A DNA stretch of 64,000 nucleotides from SG8-30 sp963710135 (GTDB lineage Bacteria > Pseudomonadota > Gammaproteobacteria > Steroidobacterales > Steroidobacteraceae): assembly GCA_963710135.1 (NCBI GenBank), contig CAVPYY010000006.1, positions 744,001 through 808,000 on the forward strand, given 5' to 3'. Made by a program: the position numbers and the translations under genes. Of this stretch, positions 55,898-64,000 are shown piece by piece. The notes under the pieces were generated by a model. That model was not told the DNA's origin. It ran no database searches and saw only the letters and a program-made list of their open reading frames with translations. The first letter of the stretch is position 1; the number at the start of each line of letters is the position of its first letter.

Positions 55898-57358
55898 TCA
55901 GGCCCAGCCCGGCGGAACGCGCCGGTGCCAGTCGGTCAGTTGCTGATAGGCATGCGCCATGGCGAGCAGGCGCGACTCGGCGAAGTGCGGCCCGATGATC
56001 TGCATGCCGACGGGCAGCCCCGCCACCAGGCCACAGGGTGCGGACAAGGCGGGCAGACCGGCCAGGTTGGCGCCAATGGTGTAGATGTCGTTCAGGTACA
56101 TGGTCACCGGGTCGTCGACCTTTTCGCCCAGGCCGAAGGCGGGTGTCGGCGCGGTCGGGCTGATCAGCACGTCGACCTGCTCGAAGGCCGCCTTGAAGTC
56201 GGCGTTGATGAGGCTGCGCACCTTCTGCGCCTGCAGGTAGTACGCGTCGTAGTAGCCCGCCGAGAGCACGTAGGTGCCGGTCATGATGCGACGCTTGACC
56301 TCCGCGCCAAAGCCCTCGCCGCGCGAGCGCGTGTACAGATCCAGCAGATCCGCGGGATCGGCACAGCGGTAGCCGAAGCGCACGCCGTCGAAGCGCGAGA
56401 GATTCGAGGAACACTCGGCCGGTGCCACGACGTAGTAGGTCGGCACGGACAGGGGCAGCGCCGGCAGGCTGACGTCGACCAGCTCGGCACCCAGCGACTG
56501 CAGCGCTGCCAGCGCGTCGCGCACGGCCTGACCGGTTCCCGCCTCCAGGCCTTCGCCGAAGAACTCGCGGATGATGCCGATCCTGAGTCCCTGCACCGGA
56601 TGTTCCAGCTCGCGCGAATACGCGGGCACCGGCGCCTCCACGGAGGTCGAGTCGCGCGGGTCGAAGCCCGACATCGCCTCGAGCACCAGCGCGGCGTCTT
56701 CCGCGCTCTGCGCCAGCACTCCCGCCTGGTCGAGACTGGATGCGAAGGCGATCATCCCGTAACGCGACACCCGCCCATAGGTGGGCTTGATGCCGGTCAG
56801 GCCGGTCAGCGCGGCGGGCTGGCGGATCGAGCCACCGGTATCGGTGCCGGTCGCGACCGGCGCGATGCGCGCGGCAACGGCCGCGGCCGACCCGCCGGAC
56901 GACCCTCCCGGCACCCGCGACTCGTCCCAGGGGTTGCGCACCGGCCCGAAATAGCTGGTTTCGTTCGACGAACCCATGGCGAACTCGTCCATGTTCGTCT
57001 TGCCGAGCATGACGACGCCGGCCGCTGCCAGGCGTTCGACGACGGTCGCGTCGTACGGCGAGACGAAATTGCCGAGCATCCTCGAACCGCAGGTCGTGAG
57101 GATGCCGTCGGTGCAGAAGATGTCCTTGTGCGCGAGCGGCACGCCGGTCAGCGGCCCACCCTCGCCCCGGGCAATGGTCGCGTCGGCCCGGCGAGCATCC
57201 TCGAGGGCGCGCTCAGCGCATACGGTGATGAACGCGTTCAGCCTCGGATTGGCGGTCTCGATCCGGTCCAGGAAGTGACGCGTCACCTCTTCGCTGGTGT
57301 ATTCGCCGGCGCGGATGCCCCGTCCGAGCTCGGCGGCGGACTTGTGATGCAGGCTCAC
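55898..57358 (-). CDS. gatA: Aspartyl/glutamyl-tRNA amidotransferase subunit A
   Basis: 486 residues. An amidase-signature glutaminase that supplies ammonia. The Ser-cisSer-Lys triad lies in GVPLAHKD (Lys), RVPGGSSGGSAAAVAA (cis-Ser) and TGTDTGGSIRQPA (nucleophile Ser). It starts at GTG 57358, overlapping the gatC stop by 4 bases (GTGA). The tRNA-Gln gene in this window is a possible substrate if no GlnRS exists, which cannot be seen here. Confidence 0.97.
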   Translation of the reverse strand: MSLHHKSAAELGRGIRAGEYTSEEVTRHFLDRIETANPRLNAFITVCAERALEDARRADATIARGEGGPLTGVPLAHKDIFCTDGILTTCGSRMLGNFVSPYDATVVERLAAAGVVMLGKTNMDEFAMGSSNETSYFGPVRNPWDESRVPGGSSGGSAAAVAARIAPVATGTDTGGSIRQPAALTGLTGIKPTYGRVSRYGMIAFASSLDQAGVLAQSAEDAALVLEAMSGFDPRDSTSVEAPVPAYSRELEHPVQGLRIGIIREFFGEGLEAGTGQAVRDALAALQSLGAELVDVSLPALPLSVPTYYVVAPAECSSNLSRFDGVRFGYRCADPADLLDLYTRSRGEGFGAEVKRRIMTGTYVLSAGYYDAYYLQAQKVRSLINADFKAAFEQVDVLISPTAPTPAFGLGEKVDDPVTMYLNDIYTIGANLAGLPALSAPCGLVAGLPVGMQIIGPHFAESRLLAMAHAYQQLTDWHRRVPPGWA

Positions 57359-57645
57359 TCGATCACCTTCGGCACCAGGTACAGGCCCGCTTCCACCGTG
57401 GCGGCGTTCTGCTGGTAGCGGTCGCGGGCGTCCCGCTCGGTGACCTCGTCCGCGCGCAGGCGCTGGACCTGGTCCTCGAGTGGATGGGCCATGGGCTCGA
57501 CCTGCCCGGTATCCGCCGCGCCCAGCTGCTCCACGAATTCGAGGATGCGGGACAGGCTGCCGGCGTAAACCGGCAACTCCTCCTCGGTAACCCGCAGGCG
57601 CGCCAGGCGGGCGATGTTCTCCACGTCACGGCGAGTCAGCGACAC
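57355..57645 (-). CDS. gatC: Aspartyl/glutamyl-tRNA amidotransferase subunit C
   Basis: 96 residues from GTG 57645, with CGGAGG 6 bases upstream; this gives the usual length and opening SLTRRDVENIARLARL. It stabilises the GatAB complex. The frame extends upstream by 14 codons without family similarity. First gene of gatCAB, divergent from mreB. Confidence 0.95.
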   Translation of the reverse strand: MSLTRRDVENIARLARLRVTEEELPVYAGSLSRILEFVEQLGAADTGQVEPMAHPLEDQVQRLRADEVTERDARDRYQQNAATVEAGLYLVPKVIE

Positions 57646-57686
57646 GACGCCTCCGGGCGAGAAAGGGTGAGAAAAAACGCTGTGCA

Positions 57687-57692
57687 ATCATA
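57687..57692 (-). promoter_or_regulatory. Possible -10 box of the gatCAB promoter
   Basis: TATGAT on the minus strand (5 of 6 matches to TATAAT), about 41 bases before the gatC start. I see no good -35 box at 16-18 bases. Confidence 0.35.
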
Positions 57693-57701
57693 CACGTCGG
57701 C

Positions 57702-57731
57702 TTGTGGAAAGTCCTGCCCAGAGCTACACTT
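57702..57731 (+). promoter_or_regulatory. Possible mreB promoter
   Basis: TTGTGG (57702-57707), 18 bases, then TACACT (57726-57731). This fits a moderate sigma70 promoter with a ~37-base leader before mreB. Back-to-back with the gatC -10 box. Confidence 0.45.
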
Positions 57732-57774
57732 GCGGGTCATTCTTGCCAGGCTGCCGAGCCCTCCAAAGCCAAAC

Positions 57775-58815
57775 ATGTTCAAGAGCCTCAGGGGATACTT
57801 CTCCAGCGACGTCTCGATCGACCTCGGCACCGCCAACACGCTCATCTACGTCAGCGGACAAGGCATCGTGTTGAACGAGCCGTCCGTCGTCGCCATCCAG
57901 GACGAGCCAGGACGCGGTGGCAAGACCATCGTCGCCGTCGGCGCGGAAGCCAAGAACATGCTGGGGCGGACGCCCGGGCACATCACGGCGGTCCGGCCGA
58001 TGAAGGACGGCGTCATCGCCGACTTCACCTACACCGAGAAGATGCTGCAGTACTTCATCGGCAAGGTGCACGGCAACCGCTGGCTCAGGCCGAGCCCGAG
58101 AGTGCTGATCTGCGTGCCTTTCGGTTCCACCCAGGTGGAACGCCGTGCGATCCAGGAGTCGGCCGAGGGCGCAGGTGCCCGGCGCGTGGACGTCATCCCC
58201 GAGCCGATGGCCGCGGCCGTCGGTGCGGGCCTGCCGGTCAACGAGGCGCGCGGCTCGATGGTGCTCGACATCGGCGGCGGCACCTCGGAGGTCGCGGTCA
58301 TCTCCCTGAACGGCATCGTCTACGCGGAGTCCGTGCGCATCGGCGGCGACCGCTTCGATGAAGCGATCATCCAGTACGTGCGCCGCAACTACGGCATCCT
58401 GATCGGCGAGGCCACGTCCGAGCGCATCAAGATCGAGATCGGCTCCGCCTATCCCGGCCAGCAGGTCACCGAAATGTCGGTCAAGGGCCGCAACCTGTCC
58501 GAGGGCGTGCCGCGCAGCTTCACCCTGAATTCCAACGAGATCCTCGAGGCGCTGCAGGAACCGCTGCAGGGCATCGTGCAGGCCGTCAAGAAGGCGCTGG
58601 AGCAGACGCCGCCGGAGCTCGGGGCGGACGTGGCCGATCGCGGGATCGTCCTGACCGGCGGCGGAGCGCTGCTGAAGGACATCGACAAGCTGCTCATGGA
58701 GGAGACCGGACTGCCGGTCGTCGTGGCCGAGGATCCCCTCACCTGCGTCGCGCGCGGCGGCGGCCGCATCCTCGAACTGACCGAGGAACGGCCGGGGCTG
58801 TTCGGCCTGCAATAA
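57775..58815 (+). CDS. mreB: Rod shape-determining actin homologue MreB
   Basis: 346 residues. The actin-fold ATPase guides lateral wall synthesis. It opens with MFKSLRGYFSSDVSIDLGTANTLIYV (N-terminal membrane-binding amphipathic stretch and phosphate-1), then LICVPFGSTQVERRAIQESAEGAGA, phosphate-2 VLDIGGGTSEVAVIS, and the adenosine motif GIVLTGGGALLKDIDKLL. First gene of the elongasome operon. Confidence 0.98.
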   Translation: MFKSLRGYFSSDVSIDLGTANTLIYVSGQGIVLNEPSVVAIQDEPGRGGKTIVAVGAEAKNMLGRTPGHITAVRPMKDGVIADFTYTEKMLQYFIGKVHGNRWLRPSPRVLICVPFGSTQVERRAIQESAEGAGARRVDVIPEPMAAAVGAGLPVNEARGSMVLDIGGGTSEVAVISLNGIVYAESVRIGGDRFDEAIIQYVRRNYGILIGEATSERIKIEIGSAYPGQQVTEMSVKGRNLSEGVPRSFTLNSNEILEALQEPLQGIVQAVKKALEQTPPELGADVADRGIVLTGGGALLKDIDKLLMEETGLPVVVAEDPLTCVARGGGRILELTEERPGLFGLQ

Positions 58816-58891
58816 CGACCGGCGCGCACGGGCGCCTGTCGTGTACATTTGACGCTCATCGCGCCGGCCACATCCGCCCGCGGAGCACTCG

Positions 58892-59860
58892 TTGCCGATA
58901 TCGGACCAGGACTCCAGACCCTTGTTGCTACGCGGCCCCTCGGTGGGCCTGCGGCTCGCCGTCCTCGCCACGGCGGCGGTCATTCTCATGGTGGTCGATC
59001 ACCGCCAGGACTATCTCTCCACCGCGCGCGGCTGGATGTCGCTCGCGGTGTACCCAATGCAATGGGCCGTTGACGCCCCTTCGCGCGCCTGGCGGTCGCT
59101 GGGAGACGCGCTGACCACCCGCTCGTCGCTGATTGCGGAGAACACCGTCCTGCAGTCCGAGAACGTGCTGCTGAAGCTGCGGCTCATGCGCTTCGAATCG
59201 CTGGAAGCCGAGAACAGGCGGCTGCGCGCAGCGCGCGAGAGTTCCTCGCGCATCGTGCAGCGCTCGCTGGTCGCGGAGATCCTGCGAGTCGACCTGGACC
59301 CACTCCGGCATCGGGTGCTGCTCAACAAGGGAACCCGGGACGGCGTGTTCAAGGGTCAGGCCGCACTCGACGCCAAGGGAGTCTTCGGCCAGGTCACCCG
59401 CGCCGGTCCCGTGTCCGCCGAGCTCATCATGATTTCCGACCCCGGTCATGCCATCCCGGTGCAGATCAACCGCACCGGCCTGCGCACCATTGCGCTGGGG
59501 CTCGGGCGCGCTGACACGCTGTCGCTGCCCTTCCTGGCGCGCAACGCCGACGTCCAGTCCGGCGACCTGCTGGTCACGTCGGGTCTCGGCGGCGTGTTCC
59601 CGCCGGGATATCCCGTCGCCACCGTCGCGGATGTCGAGCGCGATCCCGCCGCCACGCTGCTGTCGGTATCCGCGACGCCGCTCGCGGAACTCGAGCGGGA
59701 CCCGGAAGTGCTGCTGGTCTGGTTCGACAACCTGATCGTCGAGCCTGAATCCGACGAGGCCGCGGTCGAACCCGAGTCCGCCTCGAGCCCGCCGGCCGGC
59801 ACGCCCGACGCCGGGCCGGGCACCGCCGTCGAACCGGCCGCGGCCGACGGCGCGCGCTGA
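58892..59860 (+). CDS. mreC: Rod shape-determining protein MreC
   Basis: 322 residues, TTG start at 58892 with CGGAG 7 bases upstream. A short cytoplasmic end, one transmembrane helix (~20-36), a coiled coil (~75-115: ENTVLQSENVLLKLRLMRFESLEAENRRLR) and a periplasmic beta domain (~125-275). The C-terminal ~45 residues are acidic and Pro/Ala-rich, a low-complexity tail. It links MreB to PBP2/RodA. Confidence 0.95.
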   Translation: MPISDQDSRPLLLRGPSVGLRLAVLATAAVILMVVDHRQDYLSTARGWMSLAVYPMQWAVDAPSRAWRSLGDALTTRSSLIAENTVLQSENVLLKLRLMRFESLEAENRRLRAARESSSRIVQRSLVAEILRVDLDPLRHRVLLNKGTRDGVFKGQAALDAKGVFGQVTRAGPVSAELIMISDPGHAIPVQINRTGLRTIALGLGRADTLSLPFLARNADVQSGDLLVTSGLGGVFPPGYPVATVADVERDPAATLLSVSATPLAELERDPEVLLVWFDNLIVEPESDEAAVEPESASSPPAGTPDAGPGTAVEPAAADGAR

Positions 59861-59862
59861 CC

Positions 59863-60342
59863 ATGGCCCGGCGCAGCAACATCAGCTGGTTGCGCATCGT
59901 GCTGGTGCTGGCGCTGTCGCTGGTCGCCAACATCGTTCCGCTGCCGGCGTGGATAGAGCCGATCCGGCCTGACTTCGTCGCGCTGGCGGTACTCTGGCTG
60001 TGCATCCTGTCGCCGCGTCCGACCAGCCTCGGAGTCGCCTGGGCTGCCGGGCTCGCGCAGGACCTGTTGCAGGGCCTGCTCCTCGGCCAGCACGCGCTGG
60101 CATTGACGCTGATGGCCTTCGTCGCCACGAGAATGCGTTTGCGCATCCGGGCGTTCCCGCTGCTGCATCAGTCCGGCGCCGTGCTGGCGCTGTTGTGGAT
60201 CAGTGAGTTCATGCTGTTCTGGATCGACGGCATCGCGGGGTACGAGGCCACCAACTGGATGCGCTGGGTCGGCCTGCTTACCGGCGCCGCGGCGTGGCCG
60301 CTGGTGAACGGAATCTATGCGCGCCTGATGCGGCCGGCCTGA
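59863..60342 (+). CDS. mreD: Rod shape-determining protein MreD
   Basis: 159 residues with about five hydrophobic helices. The opening RIVLVLALSLVANIVPLPAWIEPIRPDFVALAVLWLCI and LAQDLLQGLLLGQHALALTLMAFV are typical. It starts 2 bases after the mreC stop. Confidence 0.95.
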   Translation: MARRSNISWLRIVLVLALSLVANIVPLPAWIEPIRPDFVALAVLWLCILSPRPTSLGVAWAAGLAQDLLQGLLLGQHALALTLMAFVATRMRLRIRAFPLLHQSGAVLALLWISEFMLFWIDGIAGYEATNWMRWVGLLTGAAAWPLVNGIYARLMRPA

Positions 60343-60351
60343 GGCGAGGCA

Positions 60352-62232
60352 GTGCGCAGGGTCCGCATCAAGGATGTCTTTCGCGAGCAGCGCACCTTCG
60401 AGATGCGCTCGCTGGTCGCCGCGATCGTGGTCGGCGTGCTGCTGCTGACCGTCGCCGGACGCCTCGCCTGGCTGCAGGTCGTGCGCTACGAGTACTTCGC
60501 CGACCTGTCGCAAGGCAACCGCGCCAAGATCGAGCCGCTGCCACCCGACCGCGGCCTGCTGTTCGATCGCAAGGGCCGGATCCTGGCGAACAACTCGCCC
60601 GCGTATCAGCTCACCATCACGCGCGAACGTGCCGGCAACCTGGAACGCACCATCGAGCGCATGATCGAGCTGCAGCTGCTCGAGCCAAGCGACCGGCAGC
60701 GTGTGCTCACGCTGCTGCGCACGCGGCGCGCCTTCGAGGCGGTGCCGGTCCGGATACGCCTGACCGATACGGAGCTCGGCAGGTACGCGGTGCATCGCCA
60801 CGAGCTGCCCGGCGTGGACCTGGCGACCCGCGTCGCCCGCCTTTATCCGTACGGCTCGCTGGGCGTGCATGCGCTCGGCTACGTCGGCAGCATTTCCGAA
60901 GACGACCTGAAGCGCATCGACACCAACGATTACTTCGGCACGGCCTCGATCGGCAAGACCGGGCTGGAGCAGTCCTACGAGGGCGAGCTGCACGGCAGCG
61001 GCGGTTTCCGGGAAGTGCTGGTGAACGCCGAGGGCCGCAGCGTCAAGCCGCTGGGGGACGGCGTTGCCGACCTGCGCACCCGCAAGCCCCAGGCCGGCAA
61101 CGACCTGGAGCTGACCCTCGACGTCGACCTGCAGCGGGTCGCCGAAGAAGCGCTCGGCGAACAGCGTGGCGCCGTCGTCGCGCTCGACCCGTGGAACGGC
61201 GACGTACTGGTGTTCGCCAGCACGCCGACCTTCGACCCGAACAAGTTTGCCCGCGGCATCTCCACCGACGACTATCGGGCGTTGACCGAGGATATCGATC
61301 AGCCGCTGTTCAACCGCGCGCTGCGCGGAACCTATCCGCCCGGATCCACGATCAAGCCGCTGATGGCGCTGGCGGGCCTGGAGTATTCGGCCATTGCGCC
61401 CAGCGACAAGATCTTCTGCCCGGGCTACTTCACGCTGCCCAACTCACGCCACCGTTACCGCGACTGGAAGCGCGAGGGCCATGGCTCGGTGGACATGCGC
61501 GACGCGGTCAGCACCTCCTGCGACGTCTACTTCTACACCCTGGCGCGGACACTCGGGATCGAGCGTATCCACGACTCGATGGCGCGCATCGGCTTCGGCA
61601 AGCCAACCGGCATCGACATCGACGGCGAGCGCAGCGGCATCATGCCGTCGCCGGAATGGAAGAAAGGCGCCTTTCGCCAGCGCGAGATGCAGGTCTGGTT
61701 CCCTGGCGAGACGGTGATCGTGGGCATCGGACAGGGTTACTGGACGGCGACGCCGCTGCAGCTGGCCCACGCCACGGCGCTGCTGGCCACGCGCGGGAAG
61801 CACTTCAAGCCGCGCCTGGTGCGGGCGGTGCGCGATCCGGTCACCGGTGAGCGCCGCGAGCGGCAGCCCGAGCCCCTGCCGGAGGTGGTGCTGGACGATC
61901 CCGCGAACTGGGAGATCATCGTCGACGCGATGGTAGCCGTGACCACCGGCGCGCGCGGTACCGCCGTTCGCGCCGCCCGCGGCGCCAGCTATACCATCGC
62001 CGGCAAGACGGGCACGGCACAGGTGTTCACGGTGGGACAGAACGAGAAGTACGACGAGAAGACGGTGGCGGAGCGCCTGCGCGACCACGCGCTGTTCGTC
62101 GCATTCGCGCCTGCCAAGGACCCACGGATCGCCATCGCGGTGCTGGTCGAGAATGGCGGACACGGCAGTTCGGTGGCGGCCCCCATCGCCAGGAAGGTGT
62201 TCGACGCCTACCTGTCGGAGCCCGAGCCATGA
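60352..62232 (+). CDS. mrdA: Penicillin-binding protein 2 (elongation-specific transpeptidase)
   Basis: 626 residues, GTG start. One transmembrane helix (~20-38), a PBP-dimer domain (~60-230) and a transpeptidase domain with Ser332 in PPGSTIKPL (SxxK), SCD at 389-391 and KTG in IAGKTGTAQVF. It cross-links peptidoglycan with RodA during elongation. The end overlaps rodA by 4 bases. Confidence 0.97.
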   Translation: MRRVRIKDVFREQRTFEMRSLVAAIVVGVLLLTVAGRLAWLQVVRYEYFADLSQGNRAKIEPLPPDRGLLFDRKGRILANNSPAYQLTITRERAGNLERTIERMIELQLLEPSDRQRVLTLLRTRRAFEAVPVRIRLTDTELGRYAVHRHELPGVDLATRVARLYPYGSLGVHALGYVGSISEDDLKRIDTNDYFGTASIGKTGLEQSYEGELHGSGGFREVLVNAEGRSVKPLGDGVADLRTRKPQAGNDLELTLDVDLQRVAEEALGEQRGAVVALDPWNGDVLVFASTPTFDPNKFARGISTDDYRALTEDIDQPLFNRALRGTYPPGSTIKPLMALAGLEYSAIAPSDKIFCPGYFTLPNSRHRYRDWKREGHGSVDMRDAVSTSCDVYFYTLARTLGIERIHDSMARIGFGKPTGIDIDGERSGIMPSPEWKKGAFRQREMQVWFPGETVIVGIGQGYWTATPLQLAHATALLATRGKHFKPRLVRAVRDPVTGERRERQPEPLPEVVLDDPANWEIIVDAMVAVTTGARGTAVRAARGASYTIAGKTGTAQVFTVGQNEKYDEKTVAERLRDHALFVAFAPAKDPRIAIAVLVENGGHGSSVAAPIARKVFDAYLSEPEP

Positions 62233-63359
62233 TGGGCCAGACTTTCGGCCTGTCGCGTCGCAGCAGCGACAGCCGCTCGCGCGTGCTCAAGGCGCTCAAC
62301 CTGGATGGACCGCTGCTGGTCGCGCTCGGCGCCGTCTGCGCGCTGGGCCTGCTGGTGCTGTACAGCGCATCGGGGGGCAACCTGGACCTGTGGCTGCGGC
62401 AGCTGACCCGGCTGGGGATCGCCGTGGCCGCGATGATCGCGATCGCGCAGGTTCCGGTCCGCTGGCTGCGCCTGCTGACCCCGGCGCTGTTCGGCGCCGG
62501 CATCGTGCTGCTGCTGGCGGTCGCGCTGCTGGGCGATATCGGCAAGGGCGCGCAGCGCTGGCTCGACCTCGGGGTGATCCGCTTCCAGCCGTCGGAGCTC
62601 ATGAAGCTGGCAGTGCCCCTGATGTGCGCGTGGTACCTGCACCAGCGGCCACTGCCCCCGTCATTCACCGAGACGCTCGTGGTGTTGCTGATCATCGCGG
62701 CGCCGGCGCTGTTGATCGCGGAACAGCCCGATCTCGGGACCGCCCTGCTGGTGGCCGCCGCGGGCGCGTTCGTGGTGCTGTTGGCGGGTTTGCGCTGGCG
62801 ATTCGTGCTGGCCGGAGCGGGACTCGCGGCCGCGGCCGCACCGGTCCTGTGGCTCTTCATGCACGACTACCAGCGGCGACGAGTGCTCACGCTGCTCGAT
62901 CCGCAGAGCGATCCGCTCGGAGCCGGCTATCACATCATCCAGTCGCAGATCGCGATCGGCTCGGGTGGTGTCTTCGGCAAGGGCTGGATGAATGGCAGCC
63001 AGGCGCAGCTCGAATTCCTGCCGGAGCGCTCCACGGACTTCATCTTCGCGGTCATCGGTGAGGAACTCGGCCTGCTCGGGCAGCTGACCCTGATCGTCCT
63101 CTACCTGGTCGTGATTGGACGCGCCCTGTACCTCGCCAACCAGTGTCACGATACCTTCGGGCGGCTCGTTGGCGGCAGCATTGCACTGACGTTCTTCGTC
63201 TACGTCTTCGTCAATACCGGCATGGTCACGGGGCTGCTGCCGGTGGTCGGCGTGCCGCTGCCGCTCGTCAGCTACGGGGGTACCTCGATGGTGACCCTGC
63301 TCGGGTCGTTCGGTATCCTCATGGCGCTCCAGGCCAACCGCAGGTTAGTCCGCACATGA
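62229..63359 (+). CDS. mrdB: Rod shape-determining protein RodA (SEDS glycosyltransferase)
   Basis: 376 residues, about ten transmembrane helices. It polymerises lipid II as partner of PBP2. SEDS motifs: GKGAQRWLDLGVIRFQPSELMKLAVPL, EQPDLGTALLVAA, GSGGVFGKGWMNGSQAQLEFLPERSTDFIFAVIGEELG and PLPLVSYGGTSMV. The start ATG overlaps mrdA; the stop overlaps the mltB ATG (ATGA). Confidence 0.97.
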   Translation: MMGQTFGLSRRSSDSRSRVLKALNLDGPLLVALGAVCALGLLVLYSASGGNLDLWLRQLTRLGIAVAAMIAIAQVPVRWLRLLTPALFGAGIVLLLAVALLGDIGKGAQRWLDLGVIRFQPSELMKLAVPLMCAWYLHQRPLPPSFTETLVVLLIIAAPALLIAEQPDLGTALLVAAAGAFVVLLAGLRWRFVLAGAGLAAAAAPVLWLFMHDYQRRRVLTLLDPQSDPLGAGYHIIQSQIAIGSGGVFGKGWMNGSQAQLEFLPERSTDFIFAVIGEELGLLGQLTLIVLYLVVIGRALYLANQCHDTFGRLVGGSIALTFFVYVFVNTGMVTGLLPVVGVPLPLVSYGGTSMVTLLGSFGILMALQANRRLVRT

Positions 63360-64000
63360 ATTCGCATCGAAGCCCTTTGCTCCTGCTACTGCCGATGCTC
63401 GCGCTGCTGGCACAGCCGGCGCGGGCGCTCGATCGTGAACGCGACGACGTGCGCGCCTTCATGGACCGCATGCAGGCGGAGCACGGACTCGAACGCGCCT
63501 GGATCGAGGGCGTCATGGCCACTGCGGCGAGCCAGCCCCGCATCATCGAGCTGATGACGCGGCCGGCCGAAAAGGTGCGGCCCTGGCACCAGTACCGGGA
63601 CCATTTCCTGACCGAGCAACGGATTCGCGAGGGCGCGCAGTTCTGGCAGGCGCATGCGGAGCGGCTGCGCCAGATCGAGAGCGAGACCGGTGTCCCGGCG
63701 CAGCTGATCGTCGCGATTCTCGGGGTCGAGACCTTCTATGGGCGCATTACCGGCGGGTACCGCGTGGTCGACGCGCTGGCGACCCTCGCCTTCGACTATC
63801 CGCCGCGCAGCCGCTACTTCAGCAGCGAACTGGAGCAGTTCCTGCTGCTGGTCCGGGAAGAGAAGGTCGACCCGGCCACCGTGAAGGGCTCCTACGCCGG
63901 GGCGATGGGTGTGCCGCAATTCATGCCGCGCAGCTATCGGGCCTACGCCGTCGACGGGGATGCCGACGGTCATCGGGACCTGTGGAACAGCATCGACGAC
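63356..64000 (+). CDS. mltB: Lytic murein transglycosylase B, cut by window edge
   Basis: The first 215 residues are present. A signal peptide (to ~ARA at residue 24) without a lipobox Cys suggests a soluble periplasmic form. GH103 features: LIVAILGVETFYGRITGGYRVVDALATLAFDYPPRS with the predicted catalytic Glu in GVETFYG, then KGSYAGAMGVPQFMPRSYRAYAVDGDADG. It cleaves glycan strands to 1,6-anhydro ends. Last visible gene of the operon. Confidence 0.95.
   Translation, partial: MNSHRSPLLLLLPMLALLAQPARALDRERDDVRAFMDRMQAEHGLERAWIEGVMATAASQPRIIELMTRPAEKVRPWHQYRDHFLTEQRIREGAQFWQAHAERLRQIESETGVPAQLIVAILGVETFYGRITGGYRVVDALATLAFDYPPRSRYFSSELEQFLLLVREEKVDPATVKGSYAGAMGVPQFMPRSYRAYAVDGDADGHRDLWNSIDD

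Overview
The window is a stretch of GC-rich (roughly two-thirds G+C by eye) bacterial chromosome. The core gene order points to Gammaproteobacteria: ychF-pth-rplY-prs-tRNA-Gln-ispE-lolB, hemA-prfA-prmC, and gatCAB divergent from mreBCD-mrdA-mrdB-mltB. A TorF-type porin, a TonB-dependent receptor and a wax ester synthase/diacylglycerol acyltransferase homologue fit an environmental, oligotrophic lineage such as Nevskiales, Steroidobacterales or a xanthomonad relative; that placement is inference. There are no transposases, phage genes, rRNA genes or CRISPR arrays.

Layout. (1) 1-13713: the start of a membrane-anchored protein (cut by the window edge), then a minus-strand alpha-glucan block. Read 5' to 3' it is glgP, glgB, an aldo/keto reductase, glgX and a secreted lipoprotein pullulanase with four copies of a ~105-residue module. 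(2) 13811-19801: rlmKL, a DnaQ-like exonuclease/GIY-YIG fusion that seems to start at CTG, N-carbamoylputrescine amidase (aguB) and an aldehyde dehydrogenase. (3) 19956-28572: an omega-aminotransferase, TorF-like porin, cupin, orphan TRAP solute-binding protein, CBS protein overlapping a kinase-like/ATPase fusion, tandem UspA protein and gabT. With aguB and the dehydrogenase these could form a carbamoylputrescine to putrescine to GABA to succinate-semialdehyde route. (4) 28573-35307: a cluster of GGGGACAGTCCCC palindromes, a TonB-dependent receptor, tRNA-Met, a secreted subtilisin-like protease and a WS/DGAT enzyme with a lysine-rich tail. (5) 35379-46839: housekeeping genes, including tRNA-Gln. 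(6) 46912-53473: glpK, a small exported protein, metH and metF. (7) 53527-64000: hslO, gatBAC and the rod-shape operon, ending inside mltB.

The most notable overall pattern is five genes (aldehyde dehydrogenase, TonB receptor, S8 protease, glpK, metH) that are intact apart from one extra base each. All five shifts have the same sign, which points to base-level insertion errors in the assembly rather than five independent pseudogenes. The most unusual biology is the modular pullulanase within a glycogen/starch locus that contains an aldo/keto reductase, the exonuclease-nuclease fusion with an apparent CTG start, the lysine-rich tail on the acyltransferase, and two families of REP-like palindromes. 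I did not find a clear, wholly new multi-gene system.
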